64,000 bases of DNA from Fundidesulfovibrio magnetotacticus (GTDB lineage Bacteria; Desulfobacterota; Desulfovibrionia; Desulfovibrionales; Desulfovibrionaceae), in NCBI RefSeq assembly GCF_013019105.1, contig NZ_BLTE01000018.1:16557-80556 (forward strand), read 5' to 3'. A program made the translations under genes and the position numbers. Of this stretch, positions 19,337 to 28,061 are shown in pieces. The notes beneath the pieces were generated by a model that worked only from the letters and a program-made list of their open reading frames with translations, did not search any database and was not told where the DNA came from. Positions within the stretch are counted from its first letter, which is position 1, and each line of letters begins with the position of its first letter.

Positions 19337-22240
19337 ATGAACCAGGATTTCATGGATCCGGAACTCTTCGCCGATTTTATCGTCGAAGCGAAAGAACACC
19401 TCGAGACCATCGAGCCCAACCTCCTGGAACTGGAAAAGAACCCGGCCAACCTTGGCCTGCTCAACGAAATTTTCCGGCCCATGCACTCGCTCAAGGGCGC
19501 GTCTGGCTTTCTGGGGCTCAACCAGATCAACGGTCTGGCCCACAAGGCGGAAAACATCCTGGACGAGTTGCGCAAGGGCAACATCGCCGTAACCGCCAAC
19601 ATCATGGACGTGATCCTGGCCGCGACCGACGCCCTGCGCACCATGATCGACAGCCTCGAAGCCCAGGGCTACGAGGGCGAACTGGACACCGCGCCCATCA
19701 TCACGCGCATCGAGGCCATCCTCGCCGGCGAGGACGAGTCTCCGGCCGTGACGGCTCCCGTCGGCGAGCAGACCGCAGATGAAGAGTCCCCCGAAACCGC
19801 ATCCCAGGAGGAACCCATGGGCAGGCCGGATACGCCGTCCGGGGGCGAGAGCCGCGGGTTCATCATGCCGGAGGTGACGGAAACAGGACCCCCGTATGCC
19901 CTGCAGGCCATCGGGGAGGGACACCTCACCGACTTCCTGGAAGAGGCCCAGGAGATCATCGAGAACCTCAACGCCTCGCTGCTCGAACTTGAAAAGGATC
20001 CCGGCGCGGGCGGGGAGCTTGTCAACGACACCTTCCGCTATTTCCACAACCTCAAGGGCAACTCCGGCATCATCGGGCACAAGGAGATCAATTCCCTCAC
20101 CCACGAGGCCGAAACCCTGCTCAACAAGGTGCGCAAGGGCGAAATGTCCGCCACCTCCCGCATGATCGACCTGCTCCTGGGCACCGTCGACATGATGGAA
20201 ACGCTGGTTTCGCGCATCGATCCCAAGCACAATCAGGCCGTCCCCCTGGACATCGGCTTCCTGGTGGAGAAACTCCAGCAGGCCGTGGCCACCGGCGACG
20301 TGGATTTCGGTGAACAGGCCGTGGCGGCCGAAGCTCCCGAACCTGCGCCGGAACCAACCCCCGAGCCTGCTCCCGAGCCTGCTCCCGAGCCGACGCCCGC
20401 GCCGGAGCCTGCAAAAGCCCCGGCAGCGAAAACCGCCCCCGCACCGCAGCCGGCGGCCGCCTCGCCAGACATCGACGACGAAGACAAGGAAATCTTCCGC
20501 GAAACCGTGGACCAGCAACTGGTCAACATCCATCTGGCGCTGAGCGAACTGGCCAAGGACGGCACCAACAAGGAATACGTGGACGGGCTGTACCGTTCCC
20601 TGGACAGCCTGCGAAATTCCTCTGGATACATGGGCTTAGGCGACATCAAAACCTACGCCGAGCGCACGGCCGGCATGGTGGACCAGGCCCGCAAGTCCGG
20701 GCTCGACTTCGAGTTGATGCTCGACATCCTGCGCCAGGAGTGCTCCATCCTGGAAGACATGCTCCACAAGGTCATGGAAGGGATGGGCATCGCTCCTGGC
20801 GGTGGCGACGCTTCCGATGCAGAGCCGGAGTCCGCGCCCAAGCCGGAGCCCAAGCCGGAGCCCAAGCCGGAGCCCAAGCCGGAGCCCAAGCCGGAGCCCA
20901 AGCCGGAGCCCAAGCCGGAGCCCAAGCCGACCGTCGCGCCAGCGCCCAAGCCAGCTCCGAAGCCCGCCGCCCCGGCTCCCGCGCCGAAGCCCGACGCCGC
21001 GCCTCCAGCCGTGGCCCAGGCCCAGAGCGGGCCCAAGGCGTCCTCCACCATCCGGGTGGACCATGAAAAGCTTGACCACCTCATGAACCTCATCGGCGAG
21101 TTGATCATCAACCGCAACCGTTACGCCCTGCTGGCCCGTTCCCTGGAGGAAGGCAAGCTCGACGTGCAGGCCATCGCCCAGCAACTCACCGAGACCACCT
21201 ACGCCATGGCCCGGCTCTCCGACGATCTTCAGGACACCATCATGAAGGTGCGCATGGTGCCTGTGTCGTCGGTGTTCTCGCGCTTCCCGCGCCTTGTGCG
21301 CGATCTCTCGCGCAAGTCCGGCAAGGAAGTGGAACTCATCACCGAGGGCGAGGAGACCGAACTGGACAAGTCCGTGGTGGAGGTCATCGGCGACCCGCTG
21401 GTGCACCTGATCCGCAACAGCGTGGACCACGGCCTGGAGACCGAGGACGTGCGCCTGGCGGCGGGCAAGTCGGCCGTGGGCCGCGTGTGGCTGCGCGCCT
21501 ACCACCGGGGCAATTCCGTGGCCATCGAGGTGGAGGACGACGGCAAGGGCATCGATCCGGCCAAGATGCGCGAGGTCGCCATCCGCAAGGGCATCATGAC
21601 CCCCGAGGAGGCCAAGAACATCGACGACCGCGACGCCCTGGAGATCATCTTCATGCCCGGCTTCTCCTCGGCCGAGACCATCACCGACATCTCCGGGCGC
21701 GGCGTGGGCATGGACGTGGTGCGCACCAACATCAAGAACCTCAAGGGCACCGTCAACGTGACCAGCGAGGTGAGCAAGGGCACCAAGTTCACCATGGCCC
21801 TGCCTCTCACCCTGGCCATCATCGACGCCCTGATGGTCATGGTGGGCGACCAGACCTACGCCATCCCCCTGGACGCCGTGTCCGAGACCACCAAGATCGA
21901 GGTCAAGCGCATGACCGAGGTCAACAAGCGCAAGGCCGTCACCTTGCGCGGCGAGGTGCTGGGCATCATCGAACTGCGCGAGGTCCTGGAACTGCCCCCG
22001 TCGGAGGACGAGGGCAAGGAGATCGTCTCCATGGTCATCCTCCAGGACAACGACCGCCGCCTGGGCGTGATCGTGGACAAGCTCCTGGAACGCCAGGAGG
22101 TGGTGATCAAGCCCCTGGGCAGCTACCTTTCGGAGTTCGACATGCGCGGGCTTTCCGGGGCCACCATCATGGGCGACGGCTCCGTGGTGCTCATCCTGGA
22201 CCCCCACGAGATCTACCTGATGTCCACCTCCCAGCGCTGA
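19337..22240 (+). CDS. cheA: Chemotaxis histidine kinase CheA with three Hpt-like domains
   Basis: A 967-aa CheA, longer than the usual 650-750. Hpt1 (residues ~1-105) has the phosphoacceptor H50 in MHSLKGASGF. Hpt2 (~195-300) has H237 in FHNLKGNSGI. A third Hpt-like domain (~380-485) has the matching segment LDSLRNSSGY, with Asp423 where His should be. Pro/Glu/Ala and Pro/Lys/Glu-repeat linkers join these to the P3 dimerisation helices (~575-640, LIGELIINRNR), the P4 ATPase (SVDHGLE, VEDDGKGID, SGRGVGMDVV) and the P5 CheW-like domain. ATG 19337 is chosen over an upstream in-frame start at 19286 since the Hpt fold begins at once. It is the last gene of the operon. Confidence 0.95.
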   Translation: MNQDFMDPELFADFIVEAKEHLETIEPNLLELEKNPANLGLLNEIFRPMHSLKGASGFLGLNQINGLAHKAENILDELRKGNIAVTANIMDVILAATDALRTMIDSLEAQGYEGELDTAPIITRIEAILAGEDESPAVTAPVGEQTADEESPETASQEEPMGRPDTPSGGESRGFIMPEVTETGPPYALQAIGEGHLTDFLEEAQEIIENLNASLLELEKDPGAGGELVNDTFRYFHNLKGNSGIIGHKEINSLTHEAETLLNKVRKGEMSATSRMIDLLLGTVDMMETLVSRIDPKHNQAVPLDIGFLVEKLQQAVATGDVDFGEQAVAAEAPEPAPEPTPEPAPEPAPEPTPAPEPAKAPAAKTAPAPQPAAASPDIDDEDKEIFRETVDQQLVNIHLALSELAKDGTNKEYVDGLYRSLDSLRNSSGYMGLGDIKTYAERTAGMVDQARKSGLDFELMLDILRQECSILEDMLHKVMEGMGIAPGGGDASDAEPESAPKPEPKPEPKPEPKPEPKPEPKPEPKPEPKPTVAPAPKPAPKPAAPAPAPKPDAAPPAVAQAQSGPKASSTIRVDHEKLDHLMNLIGELIINRNRYALLARSLEEGKLDVQAIAQQLTETTYAMARLSDDLQDTIMKVRMVPVSSVFSRFPRLVRDLSRKSGKEVELITEGEETELDKSVVEVIGDPLVHLIRNSVDHGLETEDVRLAAGKSAVGRVWLRAYHRGNSVAIEVEDDGKGIDPAKMREVAIRKGIMTPEEAKNIDDRDALEIIFMPGFSSAETITDISGRGVGMDVVRTNIKNLKGTVNVTSEVSKGTKFTMALPLTLAIIDALMVMVGDQTYAIPLDAVSETTKIEVKRMTEVNKRKAVTLRGEVLGIIELREVLELPPSEDEGKEIVSMVILQDNDRRLGVIVDKLLERQEVVIKPLGSYLSEFDMRGLSGATIMGDGSVVLILDPHEIYLMSTSQR
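20837..20929 (+). repeat. 12-bp tandem repeat inside cheA
   Basis: Seven complete copies of the 12-nt unit CCCAAGCCGGAG plus nine bases of an eighth. The copies are identical and encode a Pro-Lys-Pro-Glu linker in CheA. A perfect array like this can change copy number by slippage, without shifting frame because the unit is a multiple of three. Confidence 0.95.
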
Positions 22241-22266
22241 GGCGCTCGGGAGTCCCTGAAAAAAAG

Positions 22267-22295
22267 ACGGCGGCCCCGCGAGGGGCCGCCGTTTT
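22267..22295. terminator. Bidirectional terminator after cheA
   Basis: 11-bp stem ACGGCGGCCCC (22267-22277) and its complement (22282-22292), loop GCGA, followed by TTTT on the plus strand; on the minus strand AAAAAGA before the stem gives a T tract for the converging membrane-protein gene. Confidence 0.85.
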
Positions 22296-22376
22296 GCGTC
22301 GGATCGAGTTCCGTGCCGCTGGGGATCGCCCCGGCACGTTGCGGCGGGGCAGGGGAGGCGGGAGCGCCGCGCGCCC

Positions 22377-23303
22377 TCAGCCCAGGAAGAAGCGCGCGCA
22401 GGCCGCCATCTGGCCGGTGAGGCCCAGCCAGGCCAGGATCGCTCCGGCCACGCAGTGCAGCTTCAGGCGCATGGGGTTCTGGTTGCGCGTCACCATGCCC
22501 CAGAGCAGGCAGGCCATCAGAAGCGCCAGCGCGCCGCCTGCCTCGCCCCAGAAAAAGACGGGGCGCAACGGCAGGTCGCGCACGGAGGGCCACAGGGCGG
22601 CGAAAAGCCCCCCCTGGGCTGCCAGGGCCGCCAGGGCGGCGAAAAGCGCCCATTTGCAGGCCATCTTCAGGGAATAGACGTAGTAGTCGCGTCCGAAGTC
22701 GTCCTTGTCGCGCCGGTGGATCAGGTAGAGCGAGCCTGTGGCTCCAGCCAGGCAGAAGGCCATGGCCAGCATGCCGGGCAGGATGATCCAGGCCGTGGAG
22801 GCCGTGGGCGGCAGGAAGAGCGCCGGATCCGCTGAGGCCTCCAGGGGCGACACGGCGAAGTGGCGGAAGAAGGAGAGAAAAAGGTAACCCAGGCCGAAGC
22901 CCGCCAGGCTGGCCGCAGAGCCGATGCCGGCGTGCAGGGCGCGCTGGTCCTTCATGGCCTGCCATGTGGCGCGGTACACCGCCGCAAGCACGGCGCACAA
23001 CGCCGCGCCGCCGGCCAGCGGGCCAAGCGGCAGGGGCCAGCCAAGCCAGAAGGACGACGCCGCCGGGAAGAGCCTGTGGAGCGCAAACGCCCCCCCGGTC
23101 AGGCCCAACAGGGCGATCAGCCCGGTGAGGAGGGCGCAGGTGGCCGTCTGCTGGCCGAACTTGTCCCTGAAGACCTTGACCCGCTTGGGCGGGTTGAAGA
23201 GCAGGACGGCGCTGGCCATGGGCAGACCGGAAGCCGCCAGGGCCAGGGCAAGGGGCAGGCACGCGAGGGCCGTGACGGCCGCATGGAGAAGATGCTCGTT
23301 CAC
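22377..23303 (-). CDS. Polytopic membrane protein of unknown function
   Basis: A 308-aa inner-membrane protein with about eight hydrophobic segments, for instance TALACLPLALALAASGLPM, CALLTGLIALLGLTGG, WIILPGMLAMAFCLAGA and LLMACLLWGMV. The only polar landmarks are LFNPPKRVKVFRDKFGQQ near the N-terminus and HRRDKDDFGRDYYVYSLKM in a middle loop. I do not recognise the family; the layout resembles small respiratory membrane subunits, but no haem-ligand pattern is convincing. GTG 23303 is chosen because an AAGGAG sequence lies 11 nt upstream and the first helix follows. It stands alone between cheA (convergent) and the ybgF-like gene (divergent). Confidence 0.65.
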   Translation of the reverse strand: MNEHLLHAAVTALACLPLALALAASGLPMASAVLLFNPPKRVKVFRDKFGQQTATCALLTGLIALLGLTGGAFALHRLFPAASSFWLGWPLPLGPLAGGAALCAVLAAVYRATWQAMKDQRALHAGIGSAASLAGFGLGYLFLSFFRHFAVSPLEASADPALFLPPTASTAWIILPGMLAMAFCLAGATGSLYLIHRRDKDDFGRDYYVYSLKMACKWALFAALAALAAQGGLFAALWPSVRDLPLRPVFFWGEAGGALALLMACLLWGMVTRNQNPMRLKLHCVAGAILAWLGLTGQMAACARFFLG

Positions 23304-23469
23304 GCTGGGACGGACTCCTTCTGATCGTTGGACCGAAGTGGGCCGGGCTTTTCTGCACCAAAAGGGCCTGGGATGCAACGCGCTTGCGCACGTTGGGGAG
23401 CCAATTTCGGTCCGGCCCTTGCCATCATGGCAACACTCGATTATCGCATGAGAAAAATCGGAGGCACTG

Positions 23470-24441
23470 GTGCGTCGATTCGGCTTGATCGTTCTGGCCA
23501 TGGGCCTTGTTGCAGGCGGCTGCGCTCAGAAGCAGCCCTCCCGGGACGCCGCGCGCCTGAACAATCTGGAATCCGGCTTCGCCAAGTTCCAGGAGCAGCA
23601 GCGGGCGCGCGACGCCGACATGGAATTCAAGCTGCGCGAGATCGCCGCGCGCCTGGACGCCCTGGCGGGGGGCAAGGCCCCCGGCAAGAAGGCCGTCAGG
23701 GAGGCAGCCCCGGCCCGCCACGCCCAGGCCCCGGCCTCGGGGGGGCGGCGCATCGTGGCAGGGCAGGTGATTCCTTATGCCTCCCTGGCTGGGCCGGATC
23801 CGGCTGCCGCACCCGCACCCATTCCCGCGCTCATGCCCGCACCAGCCGCCTACGAGCAGCGTCAGCCCGCTCCGGCCGAAGCGCCACGCGGCAAGCGCTC
23901 CAAAACCCGCGAGCCTCAGCCCGTGGCCGCTCCCGCTCCGCTTCCGGCTCCGGCGGTGCAGACCCAGCCCACGCCGCCCGCCGTGCCTGCTCCGCCCGTT
24001 CCCGCAGTGCCTGCTCCGCCCGCTCCGGCAGTGCCCGCCCCGGCCCCCGGCCCCCAGGTGAGCGTGGAGGAGCAGCGCCTCTACACCGAGGCCCTGCGCG
24101 CCGTCTCCGCCAACCGCAACGACGAGGCCCGCAAGCGCTTCAACGAATTCCAGGCCAAGTTCCCCAGTTCCGCCAAGAATCCCGAGGTGCTCTTCTGGAT
24201 CGGCGAGAGCTACATGGGCGACAAGAGCTACAACCAGGCCATTCTCTCCTTCAAGGACGTCTCCGCGCGCTTCCCCGGCGACCCCAAGGCCGTCGAGGCC
24301 GTCTACCGCACGGCGGAAGCCTATGAGCGGCTGGGCGACAAGGCCAACGCCGCCTTCAACCTCAAGCTCATCGTGGACGAGCACCCCAACTCGGACGTGG
24401 CAGGAAAGGCCAGGCAGAAGCTCAAACAACTGGGCCAGTAG
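23470..24441 (+). CDS. YbgF/CpoB-like TPR lipoprotein
   Basis: A 323-aa secreted TPR protein resembling CpoB/YbgF of the Tol-Pal system, which coordinates envelope constriction during division. A signal peptide ends in lipobox VAGGC. A short coiled-coil segment (LNNLESGFAKFQEQQ) follows, then a long Pro/Ala-rich linker (~75-195), then about three TPR repeats at the C-terminus: YTEALRAVSANRNDEARKRF, WIGESYMGDKSYNQAILSF, YRTAEAYERLGDKANAA. GTG 23470 gives the proper signal peptide. tol and pal genes are not in the window. The linker is unusually long. Confidence 0.8.
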   Translation: MRRFGLIVLAMGLVAGGCAQKQPSRDAARLNNLESGFAKFQEQQRARDADMEFKLREIAARLDALAGGKAPGKKAVREAAPARHAQAPASGGRRIVAGQVIPYASLAGPDPAAAPAPIPALMPAPAAYEQRQPAPAEAPRGKRSKTREPQPVAAPAPLPAPAVQTQPTPPAVPAPPVPAVPAPPAPAVPAPAPGPQVSVEEQRLYTEALRAVSANRNDEARKRFNEFQAKFPSSAKNPEVLFWIGESYMGDKSYNQAILSFKDVSARFPGDPKAVEAVYRTAEAYERLGDKANAAFNLKLIVDEHPNSDVAGKARQKLKQLGQ

Positions 24442-24445
24442 CGAC

Positions 24446-25897
24446 GTGACCGACCAGGAGTGCCAGGAGTTCTGGGCCAGCCTGTGCCTGCGGCATTCGC
24501 CGGGGCTTGGGCCGCGTACGGCCCGGCGCATTCTGGAGCATTTCGGCTGCGCCGCACGGGCCGTGGACCAGGCCCGGGCCTGGTACGACGCCGGGCTCGC
24601 CACGGCCCAGCAGTGCCAGGCCTTCACACTGGAATCCTGGCGGGAGGACGCCGAAAAGGAGCTGCGCGCGGCCGAGGGCAAGGCACTCCAGGTCCTTGGC
24701 TGGGCCGATGCGCGTTATCCCCGGCGTCTGCGCGAGATCCCCGATCCGCCCCTGTTCCTCTACTGGTCGGGCAACGTGGAACTGCTGGACGCCCCGGCCG
24801 TGGCCGTGGTGGGCTCTCGCGACTGCTCGCGCTACGGCGTGGACCTGGCCCGGCGCATCGCCCGGGAATTGTCCGGGCAGGGAGTCACGGTGGTCTCGGG
24901 CCTGGCCCAGGGCATCGACCGGGAAGCCCACCTGGGCGGCCTGGAAGGACCTGGCGGCTCCGTGGCCGTGATGGGCACCGGGCCGGACCTCATCTATCCC
25001 TCGGCCAACCGCGACGTTTGGCGGTCCCTGGCCGAAGGGGGGCTCATTCTCTCGGAGTTTCCGCCCGGGACCAAGCCCCTGGCGGGCAATTTCCCCCTGC
25101 GCAACCGCATCATCAGCGGGCTCTCGCTCGGAGTGCTGGTGGTGGAGGCCAGCACGCGCTCGGGATCGCTCATCACGGCGCGGTTGGCCATGGAGCAGGG
25201 CAGGGATGTCTTCGCCGTGCCGGGGCCGGTGTCGCTGCCCAGCTACAGGGGCTGCCACGAGATCATCAACCGTGGAGCCAGGCTCGTGCACTGCGCCCAG
25301 GACATCCTGGAGGAGCTCAAGCCCCAGTTGGAGGCCTACCTTACGGAAAAGGGCGTCCCGGCCAGACCGCCGCGTCCCCGCTGCGCGGCCGTCCGTGGGA
25401 GCCTCCTGCCCCAGGCCGCTCCCGCGCCGCCCGTCCGCACGGGGCGCGGCGCGGCGCGCAAGGGGGCGGAGCCTTCCGGCCCGGACAAGGCCTTCGCGGG
25501 CGGCCCGATCGCCAGCGGCCAGCCCGACGCCATGCGTTCAGGCCCGGGCGCTTCCGGACCGGGCGTCGCCGCGCCTGCCGGGCGCGGCGCGCCAGGCCAG
25601 CGCGCTCCTCGCCAGGGCCGGAGGGCGTCCAGCCGGGGGGCCGCCGCCGCTTTCGCCATCGCCAGGCCTGATGCGCCGGGCGTGCCCCCCGCGCACGATC
25701 CCGTCCTGGACGCCGGGGCCGACGGCGGCCTGGAGGCGAACCTTGCCGGGCACCTGGCCGCCGCCGGGGCCACGCACATCGACGCCCTCTGCCGCATCTT
25801 CGGCAGGGACGCGAAGGATTTAAGCCGCACCCTGGTGGTTCTGGAGCTGAAAGGGGTTGTGCGCAGGCTGCCCGGCGGGTACTATCTCACGGCCTGA
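24446..25897 (+). CDS. dprA: DNA-processing protein DprA
   Basis: A 483-aa DprA/Smf, which loads RecA onto incoming single-stranded DNA during transformation. An N-terminal helical SAM-like region (HSPGLGPRTARRILEHFG) precedes the Rossmann core: VAVVGSRDCSRYG, VVSGLAQGIDREAH, IYPSANRDVW, LRNRIISGLS and EASTRSGSLITA are all canonical. After ~310 comes a Pro/Ala/Gly-rich linker of about 110 residues, then a C-terminal winged-helix domain (LEANLAGHLAAAGATH... VLELKGVVRRLPGGYYLT). The linker makes it longer than the usual 360-390 aa. GTG 24446 starts 4 nt after the ybgF-like stop. It opens a same-strand series that includes HDOD, GGDEF and a Xer recombinase. Confidence 0.93.
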   Translation: MTDQECQEFWASLCLRHSPGLGPRTARRILEHFGCAARAVDQARAWYDAGLATAQQCQAFTLESWREDAEKELRAAEGKALQVLGWADARYPRRLREIPDPPLFLYWSGNVELLDAPAVAVVGSRDCSRYGVDLARRIARELSGQGVTVVSGLAQGIDREAHLGGLEGPGGSVAVMGTGPDLIYPSANRDVWRSLAEGGLILSEFPPGTKPLAGNFPLRNRIISGLSLGVLVVEASTRSGSLITARLAMEQGRDVFAVPGPVSLPSYRGCHEIINRGARLVHCAQDILEELKPQLEAYLTEKGVPARPPRPRCAAVRGSLLPQAAPAPPVRTGRGAARKGAEPSGPDKAFAGGPIASGQPDAMRSGPGASGPGVAAPAGRGAPGQRAPRQGRRASSRGAAAAFAIARPDAPGVPPAHDPVLDAGADGGLEANLAGHLAAAGATHIDALCRIFGRDAKDLSRTLVVLELKGVVRRLPGGYYLTA

Positions 25898-25921
25898 ACC
25901 AGGAAAGGAGCGACAGCCGGC

Positions 25922-26248
25922 ATGCAGAAGATCCCCCTGAACCTCGCCAAGGCGGGCTACGTGCTGGCCAAGCCCGTTGCCCGGGCCGACGGCATGGTGG
26001 TGGCCCCCCAGGGGGCGGAGCTCACCGACTCCCTGCTGGACAAGTTCGACATGATGGGCGTGGAACACGTGGTGGTGGAGGGCGAACCCGTGCAGACCGA
26101 AGGCGTGGCCTCCGGCACCAACTACGACGAACGCCTCAAACGCCTGGACCATCTTTTCCGTCATCACGCGCAGGACCCCTGGATGAACCAAGTGAAGTCC
26201 CTCGTCACCCACTACTTCAAGCTGAAAATCGCCTCCAAGGCCGGTTAG
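25922..26248 (+). CDS. Conserved-looking 108-aa protein of unknown function
   Basis: A 108-residue soluble protein. The N-terminus (IPLNLAKAGYVLAKPVARADG, then PQGAELTDSLLDKFDMMGVEHVVVEG) resembles the beta-rich region often found before HD-type domains in signalling proteins: a two-strand module in which a Met/Leu-containing strand is followed by a Gly-rich turn. No enzymatic motif is visible. A GGAG box precedes the ATG at 25922, and the HDOD gene follows 11 nt later, so the two are likely to act together. Function not assigned. Confidence 0.7.
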   Translation: MQKIPLNLAKAGYVLAKPVARADGMVVAPQGAELTDSLLDKFDMMGVEHVVVEGEPVQTEGVASGTNYDERLKRLDHLFRHHAQDPWMNQVKSLVTHYFKLKIASKAG

Positions 26249-26259
26249 CGGGGGAATCC

Positions 26260-27099
26260 ATGGCCGAAGACCTCAAGCTCGAACGCAAGAACCAAATCCT
26301 TGCGGTCAAGGACCTGCCCACCCTGCCCAAGGTCCTGGACGAGGTCTCGCGGCTGGTCCGGGACCCGGATTCCTCCACCGAGCAGATCGCCAAGCTCATC
26401 GCCATGGATCAGGTGCTCTCGGCCAAGGTGCTCAAGATGGTCAACTCGCCCATCTACGGCTTCCCCGGGCGCATCAGCTCCATCCACCACGCCCTGGTGC
26501 TCCTGGGGTTCAACGTGCTGCGGGGGGTGATTGTGTCCACGTCGGTGATGGACATCATGCTCCAGAACATGGTGGGCCTGTGGGAGCACTCCGTGGGCTG
26601 CGCCCTGGCCAGCGCCACCGTGGCCCGCCACGTGGGCCTCAAGGACGTGGAGGACGTGTCCGTGGCCGGGCTCCTGCACGACCTGGGCAAGGTGGTCTGC
26701 GCCGTGCAGCTGCCCGAGATGAAGACGAGCATCGAGGCCATGGTCAAGGCCCAGGATGTGACCTACATCGACGCCGAGAAGGCCGTGATGGGCTTCGGGC
26801 ACGACCGCGTCAACGCCTGGATCGCCGACCACTGGAAGCTGCCCCCGGCCATCAAGGAAGGCATCAGCTACCACCACAAGCCCCAGCTGGCGCGGCTCTA
26901 CCCCGATGTCGCCTGCTGCGTGCACCTTGGCGACTTCATGGTGCGCCTCTTCGAGTACGGCTCCGGCGGCGACGACAGCGTTCTCTACCTGGAACCCGAC
27001 GTGCTCAAGAAGCTCAAGCTCAAGCCCGCGGACCTGGAAAAGATCCTGGACCTGCTGGCCGAACAGTTCCTGGAAATCGCCGACCTCTCCTTCGTCTGA
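26260..27099 (+). CDS. HDOD-domain signalling protein
   Basis: A 279-aa protein with an HDOD domain (about 15-215), a relative of HD phosphohydrolases that usually lacks activity and serves in signalling. Segments typical of HDOD: LPTLPKVLDEVSRLV, IAKLIAMDQVLSAKVLKMVNSP, FPGRISSIHHALVLLGFN. The HD pair is present (LLHDLGK), followed by a HHKP-type segment (YHHKPQLA). The rest is a helical tail. It lies between the 108-aa protein and a GGDEF regulator, 2 nt from the latter, so a joint c-di-GMP-related pathway is plausible but not shown. Confidence 0.88.
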   Translation: MAEDLKLERKNQILAVKDLPTLPKVLDEVSRLVRDPDSSTEQIAKLIAMDQVLSAKVLKMVNSPIYGFPGRISSIHHALVLLGFNVLRGVIVSTSVMDIMLQNMVGLWEHSVGCALASATVARHVGLKDVEDVSVAGLLHDLGKVVCAVQLPEMKTSIEAMVKAQDVTYIDAEKAVMGFGHDRVNAWIADHWKLPPAIKEGISYHHKPQLARLYPDVACCVHLGDFMVRLFEYGSGGDDSVLYLEPDVLKKLKLKPADLEKILDLLAEQFLEIADLSFV

Positions 27100-27101
27100 G
27101 C

Positions 27102-28061
27102 ATGAGCGCCCAGGACGCCTGCCGCCTCCCCCGCCCTCAGAACGTCTACCTGCTCTCGGCGGATCAGGAACTCAAGAACATCCTGACTGGGCTCTGGGAT
27201 GACGGCCAGTTGCGCCTCACCTGCTTCGAGCGGGGCAGGGGGGCCATCGAGGTGCTCTTCAACGAGCTGCCCGACCTGCTCATCGTGGATCACGATCTCC
27301 CAGACATGCCGGGCCTGGATCTGGTGAACCTCGTCAAAAGCGAGAACGTCTACCGCCAGCTCCCCGTGATCCTTGTGATCCGCGAGGAGAGCCTGCTCAC
27401 CGGCGCGGACTGGTGCTCCGCCGAGGTGGACGACCTCATCGTCTGGCCCTCCACCCCGGCTCGGCTCAAGGCCCGCGTCTACCTGACCATCGCCCGGGCA
27501 TCGCGCGCCTTCGACGCCAACCCCCTTTCCAAACTGCCCGGCAACACCTCCATCATCCAGCGCATCCAGGAGATGATCGACCGCCGGGAGGATTTCGCCC
27601 TGGCCTACGCCGACCTGGACTACTTCAAAAGCTTCAACGACAAATACGGCTTCTCGCGCGGCGACGAGGTGCTCATGATGAGCGCGCGCATCATCGTCAA
27701 CACCATCCGGGGCTTCACGGGCGTGCGCTCCTTCGTGGGCCACGTGGGCGGCGACGACTTCGTGTTCATCCTGCCGCCCGACAAGGTGGAATTGGCCTGC
27801 CAGCGCATCGTGGAGAACTTCGACTCCATCGTCCCGCATTTCTACGACGAGGACGACCGCGCCAAGGGCTACATCCAGTCCACGGACCGCGAGGGCAACA
27901 TGCGCACCTTCCCGCTCATGGCCATCTCCATCGCCGTGGTCTTCAACATCGGGGGCCGCCTCAAGCACTATGGCGAGGCCTCCCAGATCGCCATGACCCT
28001 CAAGAAGAAGGCCAAGGAAAATCCCAAGAGCAACTATGTGCTCGACAAACGCCAGGCCTGA
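27102..28061 (+). CDS. Receiver-GGDEF response regulator with a GGDDF variant
   Basis: A 319-aa regulator. The N-terminal receiver (~10-125) keeps the phosphorylatable Asp in LLIVDHDLPDMPG. A GGDEF domain (~145-310) follows: PLSKLPGNTSI and YADLDYFKSFNDKYGFSRGDE are family-typical, but the catalytic signature reads GGDDF where GGDEF or GGEEF is normal. The Glu-to-Asp change may reduce diguanylate cyclase activity or turn it into a binding domain; this must be tested. ATG 27102 is 2 nt after the HDOD stop. The 3' end overlaps the downstream recombinase gene by 26 nt. Confidence 0.88.
   Translation: MSAQDACRLPRPQNVYLLSADQELKNILTGLWDDGQLRLTCFERGRGAIEVLFNELPDLLIVDHDLPDMPGLDLVNLVKSENVYRQLPVILVIREESLLTGADWCSAEVDDLIVWPSTPARLKARVYLTIARASRAFDANPLSKLPGNTSIIQRIQEMIDRREDFALAYADLDYFKSFNDKYGFSRGDEVLMMSARIIVNTIRGFTGVRSFVGHVGGDDFVFILPPDKVELACQRIVENFDSIVPHFYDEDDRAKGYIQSTDREGNMRTFPLMAISIAVVFNIGGRLKHYGEASQIAMTLKKKAKENPKSNYVLDKRQA

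Noticed and set aside
20837..20929. CRISPR array
   Set aside because: The 12-bp copies are contiguous without spacers and lie in frame inside cheA, encoding a PKPE linker.
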